A DNA stretch of 64,000 bases, from positions 2,451,001 through 2,515,000 of the forward strand of contig JARHVA010000349.1 of the NCBI GenBank assembly GCA_037957365.1. The letters run 5' to 3'. This document shows positions 10,801 through 23,639 of this stretch, one piece after another. Source of the stretch: Torreya grandis (taxonomy: Eukaryota > Streptophyta > Pinopsida > Cupressales > Taxaceae). The position numbers and the translations under genes are program-made. Each line of letters begins with the position of its first letter. The stretch's first letter is position 1. The notes beneath the pieces were generated by a model that had not been told where the DNA came from, made no database searches, and saw nothing but the letters and a program-made list of their open reading frames with translations.

Positions 10801-11049
10801 TTTCAACAAAAAAGACTTGATAACAGTACATGCTAGTGTAACTGGTGTGTCCTAGTGAGTAGTATAATTGGTAAATTATTCAAATTTTGGTGCAATAGCA
10901 TGGCATATGCACCTTTGATATATCTGAGTTAGAGTATATGTGTCATAAATTTGGAAAAATCTATTTCAAATATATGCAAAATTGGATAAATGTATAGGAT
11001 TTTGTCCCAAGTGTAAATCTGAACCATGAAACTAAACTAGAGATTGTGC

Positions 11050-11250
11050 AAGTTTAGAGGTCATGTTCTTATGAAACACCCCCACTAGAATCTAGAGATG
11101 CTGAGTAAGTGTATAAGTGTGGAGATCATTTTCTTATGACATGTTCCCACTACAATTTGGAAACTATGAAAATTGTGTATAAATGTGGAGGTCATGTTCT
11201 TATGACATGCCACCATTGTAATCTAGAAAATTGGTAATGCTTCTACAACA
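11050..11250. repeat. Threefold tandem repeat, unit about 65 bp
   Basis: Units begin near 11,050, 11,115 and 11,181. Each carries 'GGAGRTCATKTTCTTATGA' followed by a CCCACT..AATCTAGA-like part. The copies differ at roughly one base in five. Confidence 0.65.
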
Positions 11251-12244
11251 TGCCCCCACTGACATGCACCCCATTTTGAGGTGAGGGAGATAGAAATTGA
11301 TAGGTGTCTTAGCTCAAAATGATAAAGTAATTATATAACCTATGTATGAATCACATAGTGTATAGGGATAACATGTCAAAGTAGATATATCAATTAAAAT
11401 CATAGTATGTGATCACATTAGGTTATAAGATGCGTGATATAGAACATGGAAATGTAAATAGGATAACCATAAAAGCTCAACAAATAATCAAACACACACA
11501 CAAAATCACTTAATGTAATGTAAAAAAAGTGGTCCAAGGAGACCTCATACAAGGGGCATGTTTAAATGCCACACAAATGAAATGAATGACATAAAATTAA
11601 ATGTCTAACAAATATAGAATGACATATTAAAATGTCAAATCAACTTACAATGGAATAAGGGCCAACATGAATGATGAAATGAACATATTCAAATGTTTCA
11701 CAAGCAAGATAATAATAAATAGTGGAATACACTCAAGGAATTAAAAAATGGATGAAGCATAAACAACCAACATAAGCATATTATACTAGTCCCTGCATAT
11801 ATGCGTTAGAAAAAATGTTATGTAACATATCATAGTAAGTACATTGTAAAAGATATGAGCATGGATATAGACATGTCTCTTAGCAATGATTAGATCAAAC
11901 ATGATAATGTAAAAATCATCATAAAAGGTATGTAACCTATATCAATCATGATCAAAGAAGTAGACACCCCAAACATACTATATGACATGAGTAGAGAAAA
12001 GTTCCAACATCTATAAGTGCATAGATCATGTGTCTTGATATGCATGTACCACACTCAAAGATGAGTGAGATATATATGTATATGGGAATGGGATGATATG
12101 TTATATCATTTTCCAAAGTAGTATCACATAATGTATCATATATGATATAATTGTAGAGGAATGATCTCCTTAGTAATTTAAGGATATAGATCTTAACTTG
12201 AGTATTTTTTAGCTAATCAATGATATCATGCCCTTTGGTTTGAT

Positions 12245-12440
12245 TATTTGACTTGGTTGGAGGTGGATGGGGATGAGGAGGAAGATGTTGACTACCAATG
12301 TTCTATTGTGCATGGTGGGGACCTCAAATATTCATGTAGTGACAACATGGACCTAAGTATCCAATATAAGTCTTGGTAAAATACTGTGAGTGGGGAGGGG
12401 AGGTGAGGGTTAGTTGGGGTGGATGCCATGGTAGCTATTA
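12245..12440 (-). pseudogene. Pro/His-rich coding-like remnant in NA-1
   Basis: The patch is clearly richer in G+C than its surroundings. The minus strand can be read as about 60 codons with two stops: HSQYFTKTYIGYLGPCCHYM, then GPHHAQ, NIGSQH, and a PPHPHPPP run. The stops are one-base changes from Trp and Gln codons. It lies upstream of the non-coding body in NA-1 orientation, where a gag tail would be expected. I do not recognise the protein; gag tail is a guess. Confidence 0.3.
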
Positions 12441-13039
12441 CAACCTTGAGTTCTAGGGGTGGAGGAAAAAATGGTTTTACAATATCTTTGATCTATAGTA
12501 GTAACTAAAATCAACTCAAATTAAATATTTTGATAATATGAATAAAGAAAGTCCAAATATTTTTCATGGTTAATTTAAACCTTAGTATTATTATAAAATG
12601 ATTTGAATTTTTCTATTACACGATGTTTAAAATATTGCATAGTTTAGGGAAACAACATGCAATTATTGTAATTAGAACTTGAGTTAGAAAATAGAAACAT
12701 GTATATCCGTTATACTTGTGAGTGATTTTCTTGATTGAGTAAAAATAAAAAATTAGGTCTAAGAACCAAGGGTTTCACGTGTTTAATATAATGATTTGGT
12801 TCACTAATATGTATTACCTTATTTTGGATTAATGAACCTAAATAAGTGTAAAAATATAACTATGAAGATTATCTAGGAAATGTTTAAATTAATAAAATAT
12901 GAATGTATAAGCAAATTTTCAATTAGTTTTTCTATTTATATAAATGACCAATAAGACTAAGGTACTTAGCTTATTACTATTCTATTTAGGTTTGAGAATG
13001 TGTGTAGGTGGTAGGAAGGACTAAAATTGAGTCATGAGT

Positions 13040-13960
13040 AGTTTATATTTTGAAACTAACTATCTAAACCTATTGGATGGATTTGGTAGAATATAGATGC
13101 ATTTTAAAAATAGAATCATCTAATGTATACCAAAAATGTCCTTGTAAGATGCATAAAATCATTTCAACCCAAATCACTGGCCCTATTCTTAAACCATTTC
13201 TTTTTTGAAATATCAAAAGATTTTTTTGTGCATAGGTCTATAATTCTCTATTATTTACCTTGAAACCCTAACTCCACTTTAAACATTAGGTTTCAATAAA
13301 AAAGGAATGGAAAAGATGGGTTGAGTTGACCCCAACCACCTCCTATTAAGAGATTGAGCACTACATATGTTAATATTTTGAAGGACTCAAATGAACATAT
13401 TTCTCTTGGTTAGGTGTATGTGTGTAATATTACTCCTTTATTATGGATGTAAATTATAATTTTGCATTTAAACCTTTAAAATATGCAAATTTGACTTGGA
13501 TTGGGTGCTCCAGACTTAGATAGGGCCTACTCCTTTGAGGTGTTTCTAATTTGGAAGCTTTGGGGATGTTCCCATTAATGTGTAATGTATAAATGTCCTC
13601 TTGGTAGGTTATAGATAGATGGTTTATAGATGATAACATGATCAGGTATCTTGTGTATAAATAGATAATTCTTTGTATATATAATTTTTTACTGACATGT
13701 AAAATATAGATACCAAACCATATGAAATATTTGAATTTATGAAAATGACCATTAAAAGATGCATAAACAAATCTCATTCAAGTGAAAAGTTTTTGTAAAT
13801 AAAATCCATTTGAGTATGATTAAAGGAATCCAAAAAGAACTAAATAGTGATATGACGACCAAGAGATAGTCAAATTAGGATAATAAGTAGATTAGGCACC
13901 AATTAAGGAATTCCTATAGATGATTAATAACAAACCCATAAATCTGAGACCATAAAAAGT
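13040..13960 (-). repeat. NA-1 putative 5' LTR (diverged)
   Basis: Matches to the NA-2 LTR include AAACCCTAACTCCACTTTA (13,263), GATGGGTTGAGTTGACCCCAACCACC (13,315 onward), AAATTTGACTTGG (13,487) and CTATAGATGATTAATAA (13,913). The start TGTAGATA could not be found at the upper end, so this copy is truncated or too diverged there. The 107-codon minus frame at 13,454-13,777 is not recognised and probably chance. Confidence 0.4.
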
Positions 13961-14299
13961 GAATGGTTAAAAGGAGTGTAAGAAAGAGTCATGATACACA
14001 AGTTATGTATGGTAAATATATATTAAAACTATATATTTTTTTTAAATCGATACTTAGCTTTTATCTAGAGCCTAAACCAGTTTTGGAACACAAAAGGAGG
14101 TCTAATATCCTAAAAAGAAATTATGAGTTTCATCCAAGATTTTAAACCTTAAAAATCTTACCAAATTAGACAAATACACCATTTTTTTTGAATTAAAACC
14201 AGTCTTAGCTTCTAAGCCTATAACCTATCCAAAAAGAAAACTAACATCAATTTTAGAATATCAAACTTAACCTTGGATTCAACATTTTTCTACCAACAT

Positions 14300-14940
14300 T
14301 TGTTTGCCCCTATTGGAGAGTAACGATTCCATAGTCCATTGGGTTTTGCTGAGGATAAAATTTGGAGCATCCATACGAAGTCTTTATGCTTCCATTTTTC
14401 TACCTCTTTACCCTTTATTTCCATAGTTTGGAGTCTTGAGGGAGATCTAAAACTAAGCTATTGACAGAACATCCCTACTAGCCAACTCTTCTTCTTCTTC
14501 CCAATTCACCTCTTTTGGTTCTAAATCTTCCTACTATTAAGATTTTTCCAAAATATGAAAAAGGTTTTTTGAAACCTCTATCCAATAAGGACTTATTTCC
14601 TTTCCCTTATCTAGTTGAGGAGATAATTGCTGCCCTAGATTCATAGGGATTTGAGATTCTTCTGCACCTAACCCTCATCCTTTTGAGGACTTACCTATTT
14701 CTTCTAGGCTTTTTTTGAAGATTAAAGTTCAACCATTAGATTCTTTGCCTTCACAAGGATCCAAACTTCTTCTACCACCTGACCCTCAACCTTTTGAGGA
14801 CTTACCTATTTCTTTTGGAATTTTTTTCGATGATGCAAATTTAGCCATGAGATTCTGTGTCAAGATTTGAAATCTATGAACCAATGCACTATTCAAACAA
14901 CCTACCTTTTTAACTCATTTCTACAAAATCAAATCTTGAG
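14300..14940 (+). pseudogene. Coding-like remnant with tandem duplication, unknown product
   Basis: The sequence is less AT-rich than its flanks and one plus frame stays open for about 70 codons across 14,640-14,860. It contains two related segments: APNPHPFEDLPISSRLFLK and PPDPQPFEDLPISFGIFFD. They come from a direct duplication of about 105 bases (about 14,655-14,760 and 14,765-14,865) that keeps the same phase. Upstream frames are broken by stops. I do not recognise the protein. Phase conservation of the duplication suggests it was once translated; a LINE or gag spacer is possible. Confidence 0.35.
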
Positions 14941-16290
14941 ATCTAAAATTGACATTTTTAAGTGTCTAATACTAATTTTATTTATGTATATATTGATAAA
15001 AATTAAAAAAAAATTTAATTAATTTAATATATATTTATATATAAAATATATTTAAATATTTATAAAAAATAGTCATATAATACATTGAGAAGTTTAAAAG
15101 ACAATTTATGCCTCCCAACCTTCACATAAAAGAACAAGTATAGAGTTGTGACATGAGTACCTACCCCATGAAAAAAAGAAAACTACCTAAAAAAATTCCT
15201 TTGGAATAGCAATATAAACCGTGATACATTTTAATTATATTTACAAGCATATTTATTGGACACTACATGATATTCTTGGTTGCTATCTTTCATTTTAGGG
15301 TGAGGAAAAAAAAATAGAAATAAGCCAATCTTGAGCGTGTATGAAGGGTCAAAAACTATGGTGCATGATTAAGTATTTAGGTGACCACACCTATTAACCT
15401 AAGGCACATAAGAATGCCACGTTAACCATTATTTAATGGCACCTACATGCTATTGTTGTCACCAACCTAGATACTTCATATTTTAAATGCATTTTGGTCA
15501 ATTTTTTTTAGGTTTATTTGAGTAGAAGGAAGAGAATAACACTGTAAAAAATGCAGATGGATTATTTCACTACTGTGAACAAGTAGAATTTATAGAATGT
15601 TAGAAAATATAAAATCCTTATTTATGGCTTGTAATGGGAATGAAGCCTAATGAGAAGGCCTTTTGTGTAAGAAGAGTAGAGGCAACAATTCCAACAGATA
15701 TAAGATGTTTGTAAGAATAAGAGTAGAGGTAACAACTCCAGTAGATATAGGTTATCCATAGGAATTTTGAAGAAACCAAGAATAAATATATATCAAAATG
15801 TAGGCAATGAGGCCAAACAAAAAGGAAGCCTATTACTATTTTCTGGTAAGTGATTTTGTTTCTTCATAATTCAAGGCATTCTTGGAGGGGAAATTACAAC
15901 ACATAAAAATCTTAAATTGTGCAACAATAAAATGGTATCATAATACTTTTCCTTAATGGCTGCTTTGATTATGTGGGAAAATAATAAGTCACTACTTTCT
16001 ATAGTTATTTTTGAGACTCAATCTACTTAAATTTATACAAAAATTAATGGAGTTTTATAATTTGTTTGAGTTAATGATTTATAGTCAATTGTTCAAGATT
16101 TTTCCAGCCATAATTTTTGTACAGTGCATAGTGAAATATTAGCCATCGACTTCCTGTGAAGATGAAAGCATAAAATTATAATAGACTATAAAATAAAAAT
16201 AAAAAAAAAATAAACAAAGACAAATATTATTAAATATATAACACAAAATATTGAGTACATAATTAGAAACCACTTCCACTTCCTAGATAA
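14940..16290. other. AT-rich stretch; small duplication and a weak PBS-like site
   Basis: 14,990-15,080 is almost pure A/T. A 47-bp direct duplication (GAGTAGAGGYAACAAYTCCA) lies at about 15,674 and 15,721. TGGTATCATAATAC at 15,933, after TGTGCAACA, resembles an LTR end plus a tRNA-iMet PBS, but no coding follows and no second LTR was found. No gene seen. Confidence 0.4.
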
Positions 16291-17100
16291 TAATAAAATT
16301 TGTTTTCCATATTTGTGCAAGAGGCTCTGCATTCTCTAATATCACACTGTAATTATGTGTGTATAAAGGCAACATCTAGAAACTCAGCTTGTTGCCAAGA
16401 AAATCATCGTCCTTGGCATTTTTTTATAGGGTTTAATATTCTCTTTCATTTTGGGCATTGCCAAGCCTACCAAATATATTAATAAGCAAATTTGTGTTTC
16501 AAACCCCTGCCTTCTTAGAAACAAAGAATTTCCTAGTGGCTATCTACAAGAAACTACAATAGCCCCTCTAGAGCACAAAAAAATCTTGTGGAGGAAAGCC
16601 TTCCATGGATCCTCTAAAATGCAAACAGATGAAGGTAAGGCAAGTTAGGGAAGTCATGGATAAAGATGATTCAGTTCATATAAATAAAGGAGGAGATAAT
16701 GGTTACAGATAGAGGAGGTAACATGGTGCAGAAGTATGTACTACTACTTCAGGGTATGAATACACTTAGAAAACATTAAGTATACAAATAACTCACCCCC
16801 AAAATCTAGTAGGTGACTAATATAGAGAGTGATAAAGGTTATCTACATGCATTGGCAAGTAACACACATGCATTTGCATGGCCTTCCATCCATAGTTTCC
16901 CTTTTTAGATGGGTCCTCCATTCGGCTACTGTAACCACCAAACAATTCAACACTATTTCTAAAGGGGATGAAAGGGAAAGAAAGGTGATGAAATCCTTTG
17001 ATTCCCTGCCTGTTAGAAGGATTATTGATTTTTTAAAGGCAACTAATAATAATTATAAACTATTCCCACATTTCTATAAACATTGCAAAATAATTTAGAT
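16290..17100 (+). other. Less AT-rich patch with two short unrecognised open frames
   Basis: Open frames run at 16,451-16,648 (ending after ILWRKAFHGSSKMQTDEGKAS) and 16,829-17,098 (containing KSFDSLPVRRIIDFLKATNN). Composition is more balanced than in the 5 kb around. A GATGAAGGTAAGG near 16,630 would suit a splice donor, but neither frame is recognised and no acceptor or partner exon is evident. It could be an exon scrap or an old transposon piece; I cannot decide. Confidence 0.2.
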
Positions 17101-19910
17101 TTATAACCTACGTAATTTTTGATTCACAGTCAAGCAAGGTCAATATGAATCAATATGCCAAGGTAGAAAAAATAGTACTATATCATGTGTATCATATACT
17201 TAGGGTCACATAATATCTCTTTCTTTATTTCCTTTTAAAATTTACATTTTCTAGGGTAAAATCCTATTTCTTGCTATTTTTAAGTGAAATTTTCTTAAGA
17301 ATTACTTTTTACTATTATTAGTATTGGTTATACATTCAATTTCTATATAGACATTATAATAATTTCTCTCTTATTTGAACTTTAACATATCTCTATGTTT
17401 TTTTTATTGTAGAAAATTTAGAGGTAATTTAAGAACAATAAAAAGAGCAAAGCATCTTGAGTCAAATTTGTTTTACTCTAAATTTAATATCTCCACAAAA
17501 TCGAATCTAAATTTGATGAATTCTAATATTTAAACCATAGCTTAATTTAATTAATAATGTTAATTTTCCTTGATTGTAATATAAGTGATTAAAAAATTAT
17601 CCATTAAAATGATTAAAATTAGAATGTTGTTGTCCTATTTTAAAATATCTCAGAGATGTCTTAGGATATTTCTTCCTATTTTTTAAATTTATTCTACTCC
17701 AATAATTTTGATTCAATTTAAATTGAAAACTCAACATTTATAGTACGTTTCTTTATTTAATAGAATTTACAAAGTCAAAATGAAAATGATGTCATGCACA
17801 AATGAGTTGGTGGGACTAAATTTGACTTCACTTTGGCTAAAACTTGAAGTAAAACCTTGTTAAATACATTGTGAAATCATAGTTTCATAATAATATAAAT
17901 GACTAATTTAATTTACTTAATATATAAAATACAAATGTGTCTTTTCAAAAATAAAAGGATTTTACTAAAAATAAAACAAATATTATTTTATCTTGTGGAG
18001 GTGGTTTCAAAAAAAAAAATTAAAAAAATGTACACGCCTAAAAACACTTTGAGCCTTGAAGATGTTATAAACATTGAATATAAGATGTATGAGCAAGATG
18101 TTAATGGGATCAAATTTTATTTTATGACATCAAATAACCTTAGGCGAATTCATAGACTTGACAAAGAAATAAACTTAATTTTTTTTAAAGTCAAATAATG
18201 TATACATCATAGTTTTCATTTCATGATTTTGAATAGAGGTATAAGTAGAATATGTTTGGATAATATAAAATTTATAAGTATAAGAATTGGAAACATATAA
18301 CATAAAGTAAGATGCATTTCAATTAAAAAATAATTTAACAAGGGGAATTCGAGAAACATGGGAATTTTTAATAAATTAAGAAGTAATAAGAACAACCTAA
18401 TAGTTTTGATGAAATTAAAAAATCATAATATTTTGCGAAGAAGGAAAAGAATTAGTGATTTTTGAAGCAATAGAAACATGATAATGAGTAGATTATGACT
18501 AAAGTTATGAAATGACTTGATGACTAGGAGTATATTATAAGCGATTACATGAGAGAATTAATTTATCCAAATTATGAGTACTCATATATCTATTATCTGC
18601 CTTAGAGGGTACTTATATCATCTTAATCCTATATTCAACCTCTTGATCTATGGGTTAGATTGCAAATTATTTCAATACATTCATCAATCTATGTATCTCA
18701 TTAGGCTGTTTCATGAGATGTTTTCTAAAATAAATAATATTTTCAACCCTATATTGGTAATATAAGCAAGATTTTTTTATCATGATCTACTTCACATTTA
18801 TTTTGTTTTTTAGATCCATCCAAAAGAACATCATTATTGTTTGTCTAAGAAAACACCACTATTGAAAAAACACTAATTACATTTCTTGAATCCATTTTTT
18901 TTCAACAAAAAATTAAAATTAACTAAAGAAATTTCAATACATCAATAGAATCACAATTAACCATGTCACTCTTTATATTTATATTTTTATCTATAATTAA
19001 TTTTATATCATAAGATGAGATCGAAATAAATACACACTACATTCATATCCCATAATATTTTAAAAATATACAATAAAATATAACCTAAGGTTATTAATGA
19101 CATACAAAGAAGTTAGGGCTAATAGATTTGAGAGAATGCAATAAAACAAGCCTTAAAATAAATTAGATAAATTTATATTTATCTTAAGGAACAAGATATA
19201 ACCATATAAGGATAAAAATCATGCAATAGAATCTAGTTTCACGAAAATATGCTATAGATATATCAATTTCACTTAAATTGCAATATAAATATCTATAAAT
19301 ATTTAATTAGTCTTAAACGAATGTAAAATAAAAAAATTAGATCTAATATTTTTTTCAAAAAATTAAAATAATAAATATAACAAGAGGGTTTAGAGCTGAA
19401 TCTATACTATTAACATATCTAGAGACATAAATTAAAGTTTTATAATTGAAATGAAGGGTTTGTGGTAAGGCAATGAGAACCCTAAAAAATTGTAGTGAAA
19501 AGAGGACCTTGTTCAAACTATCATGATCTAATTTTTGGTGATATAACTATAATGATTAAGATTATAATAAGTGTCATGCAATAATTTTTTTAATGACTAT
19601 GTTAATTATATCCAAGGTTCCAAAAACCTTACCCATTTTTTCAAAATTTTCTTCAATCACTAGAAAAATGGACTTCTTTTCCTTGCCCTAATTGGGTAGT
19701 TAGATTTGAAAATTTCAAGGATAATGATGTATTTTTAGGTCTATGTTACAATAAATAATATATGTTATTTATTGGGCCCATCAACGCTATATAATATTGA
19801 TGGCATATCTCTAAAAATTATATTAATTCATTGGCAAAAAAAAATACTTCATTGAAATGTGTTAATAATATGTAATTTAGTGCTACAAAAAATGTTATCC
19901 AAATTATTGA
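17100..19910. other. Very AT-rich sequence without recognised content
   Basis: Short open frames such as 17,899-18,198 (99 codons, Lys/Ile/Asn-rich) reflect composition. I see no tandem array, LTR pair or protein motif. It is probably ancient decayed repeat. Confidence 0.5.
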
Positions 19911-19914
19911 CTTA

Positions 19915-21060
19915 TCTAAAATACTTTAATATTACTATTTTTATTAATGGTAAAGGGGGTTTTAAACAAGGACCCTACCCTTTACATAGAGCATGTTGGC
20001 TTGGTCTAGAAATCAAAAAATATATAATTTCCTGCCAAAGGAGATAAAAAACCTTATACTAAATAACAACACAAAAACAACCAAAAAATAGTGAAAAAAA
20101 AACATATTAAAATTAACACCCTAGGCATTTCCATGCCTCATACACTTTATCCCAACTGTCAGTGAGATTATTTAATATAGTCTCTATTTGTTGAGAAATT
20201 TGAGGCTCTTGTTTCTCTATAGCTAAACCTTTCCTCTTCTTATCATGATTACCATTACCAAGATATTCATTCTTCTTTTCAACTAAAGTCTTTAAGTCTT
20301 CCATACTCTACACACAGTTCTGCATAGTGACCCTGCTGAAGTCAACAAGCAATAATATATTTTATTTGAGATTCTTGTTTTCACTTTCCATTTAATTCAC
20401 TTTCTCTGTAAGTGTTTGAACCTGAAGATTCATCTCCATCAAATCAACTTTAGTACAAATTATACCATCATTTTGATTCATTTTATTTATTGCCTCCTTA
20501 ATTTGAGAATAGTCTTTCATAAACCATCATAGAAAGGCTTTATGTAGGTATACATCCTCTTCAATTTGTGAAATATTATCTTGCTTCTTGAAGTCATCTA
20601 CTATAATTTCAAACTTTGATTGGATTTTCTCCTTGTCTTTAGGCAAATCCTTCTCCTTATGATCATCTCAATCTCTGCTTCTCTCTTTTTATGAAGATAT
20701 AGACTTTCCACCACCCCTTGTATTTTATTTTTATTTTCTCCCATGACTATAGTGTCATTATTATTCATATCTTCCTCCATTCTAGTAAAATTCTACATTT
20801 CCACTTCCATGTGCTTCATGGTCTTTTCATTCTCCCCCACCTTCTCTTGCTCTTGATTATATTTATCAAAATCAATGAGTTCAAAGTCTTGTAAAACCTT
20901 CTTATTCTTAACTTTACTTATAAGAATCCTTTTAGAACCCTCTGATGTCCTAGAAATACCCTTCCTATTATTAATATATTCTTGTAAACATCAAATGCTA
21001 GATGTTTTTCCAGATTACCTTTCACTTTGATAGATAATGAATCTTTAAATGCACTTGGGT
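19915..21060 (-). pseudogene. Coiled-coil protein remnant with LINE-like 3' end
   Basis: Reading the minus strand from about 20.66 to 20.11 kb, one frame can be followed for about 180 codons with only a few stops. It is rich in Glu, Lys, Gln and Leu and looks like a coiled coil: FEIIVDDFKKQDNISQIEED, DYSQIKEAINKMNQNDG, MEMNLQVQTLTEKVN. It ends with a clean 63-codon open piece (20,304-20,113) finishing NLTDSWDKVYEAWKCLGC and a stop. Charged, Lys-rich segments in other frames continue upstream to about 20.95 kb. After the stop, about 190 bases lead to ATGCTCTATGTAAAGGG, AAAACCCCCTTTACC and AATAAAAATAG near 19,920, which look like a transcript 3' end. I do not recognise the protein; a non-autonomous retroelement ORF is the best guess. 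Confidence 0.45.
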
Positions 21061-22320
21061 TTTTATGTATTTATATATATGTTGTAATCAAAGTTAAACA
21101 ATAAAAAGATTAAAAATAAGGGCAAGGGATGTGTCCACATGAGACAAAAGGGACTATAATACACGAGAGTAAAATAATATAGTATTGTTATGATAAAAAC
21201 CAAAATGTATAGTATAATTTTGGTAGGATATAGAGAAAACAAAAGAGAGAGGATAAAAAATAAGAGTCGGGGGAGGTTGAGAAGGACATAGGCCACCATA
21301 ATTTAGAAACTACACCAATATTTATTAATTTAATTCAATAATAAAAAAATAACCAATCATCCTATAAATATGTAATTTTATAACTAATAAATACTTGGGA
21401 GCAATTTTTGTGTGTCGATTCTATTTATTAAAATTACTTATTTTATGTATGCATTATATTTAAAATATATGAGTTATATTAGGTAAGATTAAAGGTATTA
21501 TTTTAGTTTACTATTTAGAAAAAACACTAACTTCATAAATGTGCAATAAAAATAATTGAATGACAATTAATTAGACATAAAATAAATGTGTAAATACTAT
21601 AAATACAAATAATAATATATGACTAACATGTCCAAATCAAAAAGGACGAAAAATAGGGTTTAGAGGCAATCTCAAAAAAGTCACAATCCACTAGAATCTG
21701 AACTTGAAATTGTGTTTCAAATTGTCATGTCACCAACCTTGCCCATAAATTTTGGAATCGATTGGAATCATGTTTTAAGAGTGTAAAAAATTATGCTAGG
21801 AGTGCTATAAAGGTGCCAAGTGGGTGTTAAGAGTCCTATAAATGTGGCAAAAAGATCTAGAAATGCCAATAGAATGTTACTATAATTTTTTCTTCTCATC
21901 AAGTAATAAACAAATATAAAATAAATTGATGTTTGGGTTCACCTAATTTTGATCTCCTATTTCTTCTATCAGATTTACATTTTATAATAAAAATGTACCC
22001 ATAAAATAAATTTCTTGTCTTACCCTAAAATAACATTATTGTACTTGTGATATCTAAAAATATAAGAAAAATAAATTGAATTTAGGGGCCTAAGTTAGAT
22101 ATAGTGAATAGAAAAATAATCTTATTAGTTATCAAGACCTTAAAGGGTTATAGCTATGATATAAAAATGTCAAAAACTGTAAATGGTATGAAATTAAATT
22201 TATTTATAAATATAATTTATATAAAATAGATGAAATCTCACATTGTGTACCAAAAGTGTTTCATTATAAAATAATAACTTTAAATAGCAATAAATGTTTA
22301 ATGATTGTTTGATCTCTTCT
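21060..22320. other. AT-rich sequence without recognised content
   Basis: No coding frame with recognisable motifs. The minus 78-codon frame at 21,063-21,299 is hydrophobic by composition. Confidence 0.45.
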
Positions 22321-22324
22321 AAAT

Positions 22325-23520
22325 ACATATAATTATTCAATATAATATTACGTGTGTCAATAATATCTTAAAAAATGAAGAATAATTATTATATATTTAT
22401 AACAAAATCCAATTCAATTTAGGACCTTATTTGCACCCAAACCAACATACAATGATTGGAATAAAAAATGATGAGAAAAAGGGGATGGGTATACCTTAAC
22501 TTAGAGGAGACCAAAAGTACTAGGACTATAAATACTTACACTTATGATTGAGTTTACAAATTATTAGTGATTGTAGTACATAGACTATAAACCTCAAGAA
22601 GAGAGAAAAAGAGGTATTTGGAATTATAATAAAAGGTAAGGATAAATGATTATGAAAGAAATGAAGATATAAGTGCTTACATAAATAAAAATATTTTATT
22701 TCACACATGAAAATAAGACATAAATCCTTGAAAAATATATTTGTATTTATTGAGAAATAAATACAAAGTATTTTTATATCTTTCTTTCTCAAATGATATC
22801 AAAACCCCTTATATAGCTTCCAAAAGCTTCCAAAAAGTAATTGAGGTTTTCACTTTATAGTTTGGGATTAAATATGCCTATGAATGCTCAATATAATATT
22901 ATGGTTGTCAATAACTTCTTCACCAATGAAGAACAATTATTCGGTATTTATAATAAATTTAAATTTAAATTATGATCATATTTTGCATGCAAACAAATAT
23001 ACAATGATTAAAACAAAAAATTATGGGATGAAGGGAATGGGTATAGCCTAACTTAGAGGAAACTAAAAAAAATTAGGATTATAAGCACTTATACTTATGA
23101 TCAAGTACAAGGATAATTTATGTTTCTAATAAAAAAACAAAAATCATGAAAAGATATAAAATTATGTATTTCAAATTATAATTAAAGGAAAGGGCTATCA
23201 AATATTAAGCAAAGAAGGAAGAAAAGTGTGTATGCAAAAAAAAAACAAACTCAAATATTATTTTTTATGTAAGAATATAACTCATATAAATATTAAAAAT
23301 TAAACATTGCATTTCATAATATTAAGAAAGACAAGACAATATGTATATTACACATAAAAACAACATACATCACACAAAAAGAATAAAATTCTTACAAACA
23401 TCTTTGTATTTATTGGGAAATAAAAACAAAACCTTTTTATATCCTTATTTTTACAATGATACCAAAACACCTTATATATATTCCAAAGGCTTCCAAGGTT
23501 TTAACTTTATAATTTAGGAT
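22325..23520. repeat. Direct tandem duplication, unit about 560-630 bp
   Basis: The block from about 22,325 to 22,885 is repeated from about 22,885 to 23,520. Matched landmarks: TCAATATAATATTA (22,336; 22,888), ACAATGATT (22,450; 23,000), GGGGATGGGTATACC / GGGAATGGGTATAGC (22,480; 23,033), CACTTATGATTGAGT / TACTTATGATCAAGT, TTTGTATTTATTG (22,739; 23,404) and CCCCTTATATAGCTTCC / ACCTTATATATATTCC (22,804; 23,469). The copies are strongly diverged and the second has insertions. Confidence 0.7.
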
Positions 23521-23639
23521 CATATTAAGTAAATTCAAATTAGAAATTTTACAACTCATAACTTTATCAAAATTAAATAAATTGACTTTAATATTTTTTT
23601 TAATAAAGTAACTTAATAAAAATATAACTTAGGGAGTAA

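Larger units (their letters stand above)
9190..14100 (-). mobile_element. NA-1: non-coding LTR-like element (approximate ends)
   Basis: Minus-strand orientation is inferred from a purine run (AAAGGGGGGAAA, 10,232-10,221) directly before TGTAGATACT, the look of a PPT followed by a 3' LTR. The sequence at 9.37-9.65 kb (putative 3' LTR) matches that at 13.26-13.6 kb (putative 5' LTR), and both match 31.62-31.95 kb in NA-2. The block 10.2-12.23 kb is collinear with 32.44-34.76 kb. No RT, integrase or protease is visible; only a Pro/His-rich coding scrap at 12.25-12.43 kb. It may be a non-autonomous (LARD-like) element. Outer ends and target duplication were not found. Confidence 0.5.

Noticed and set aside
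17899..18198. 99-codon Lys/Ile-rich frame
   Set aside because: Typical of random AT-rich sequence; no motif found.
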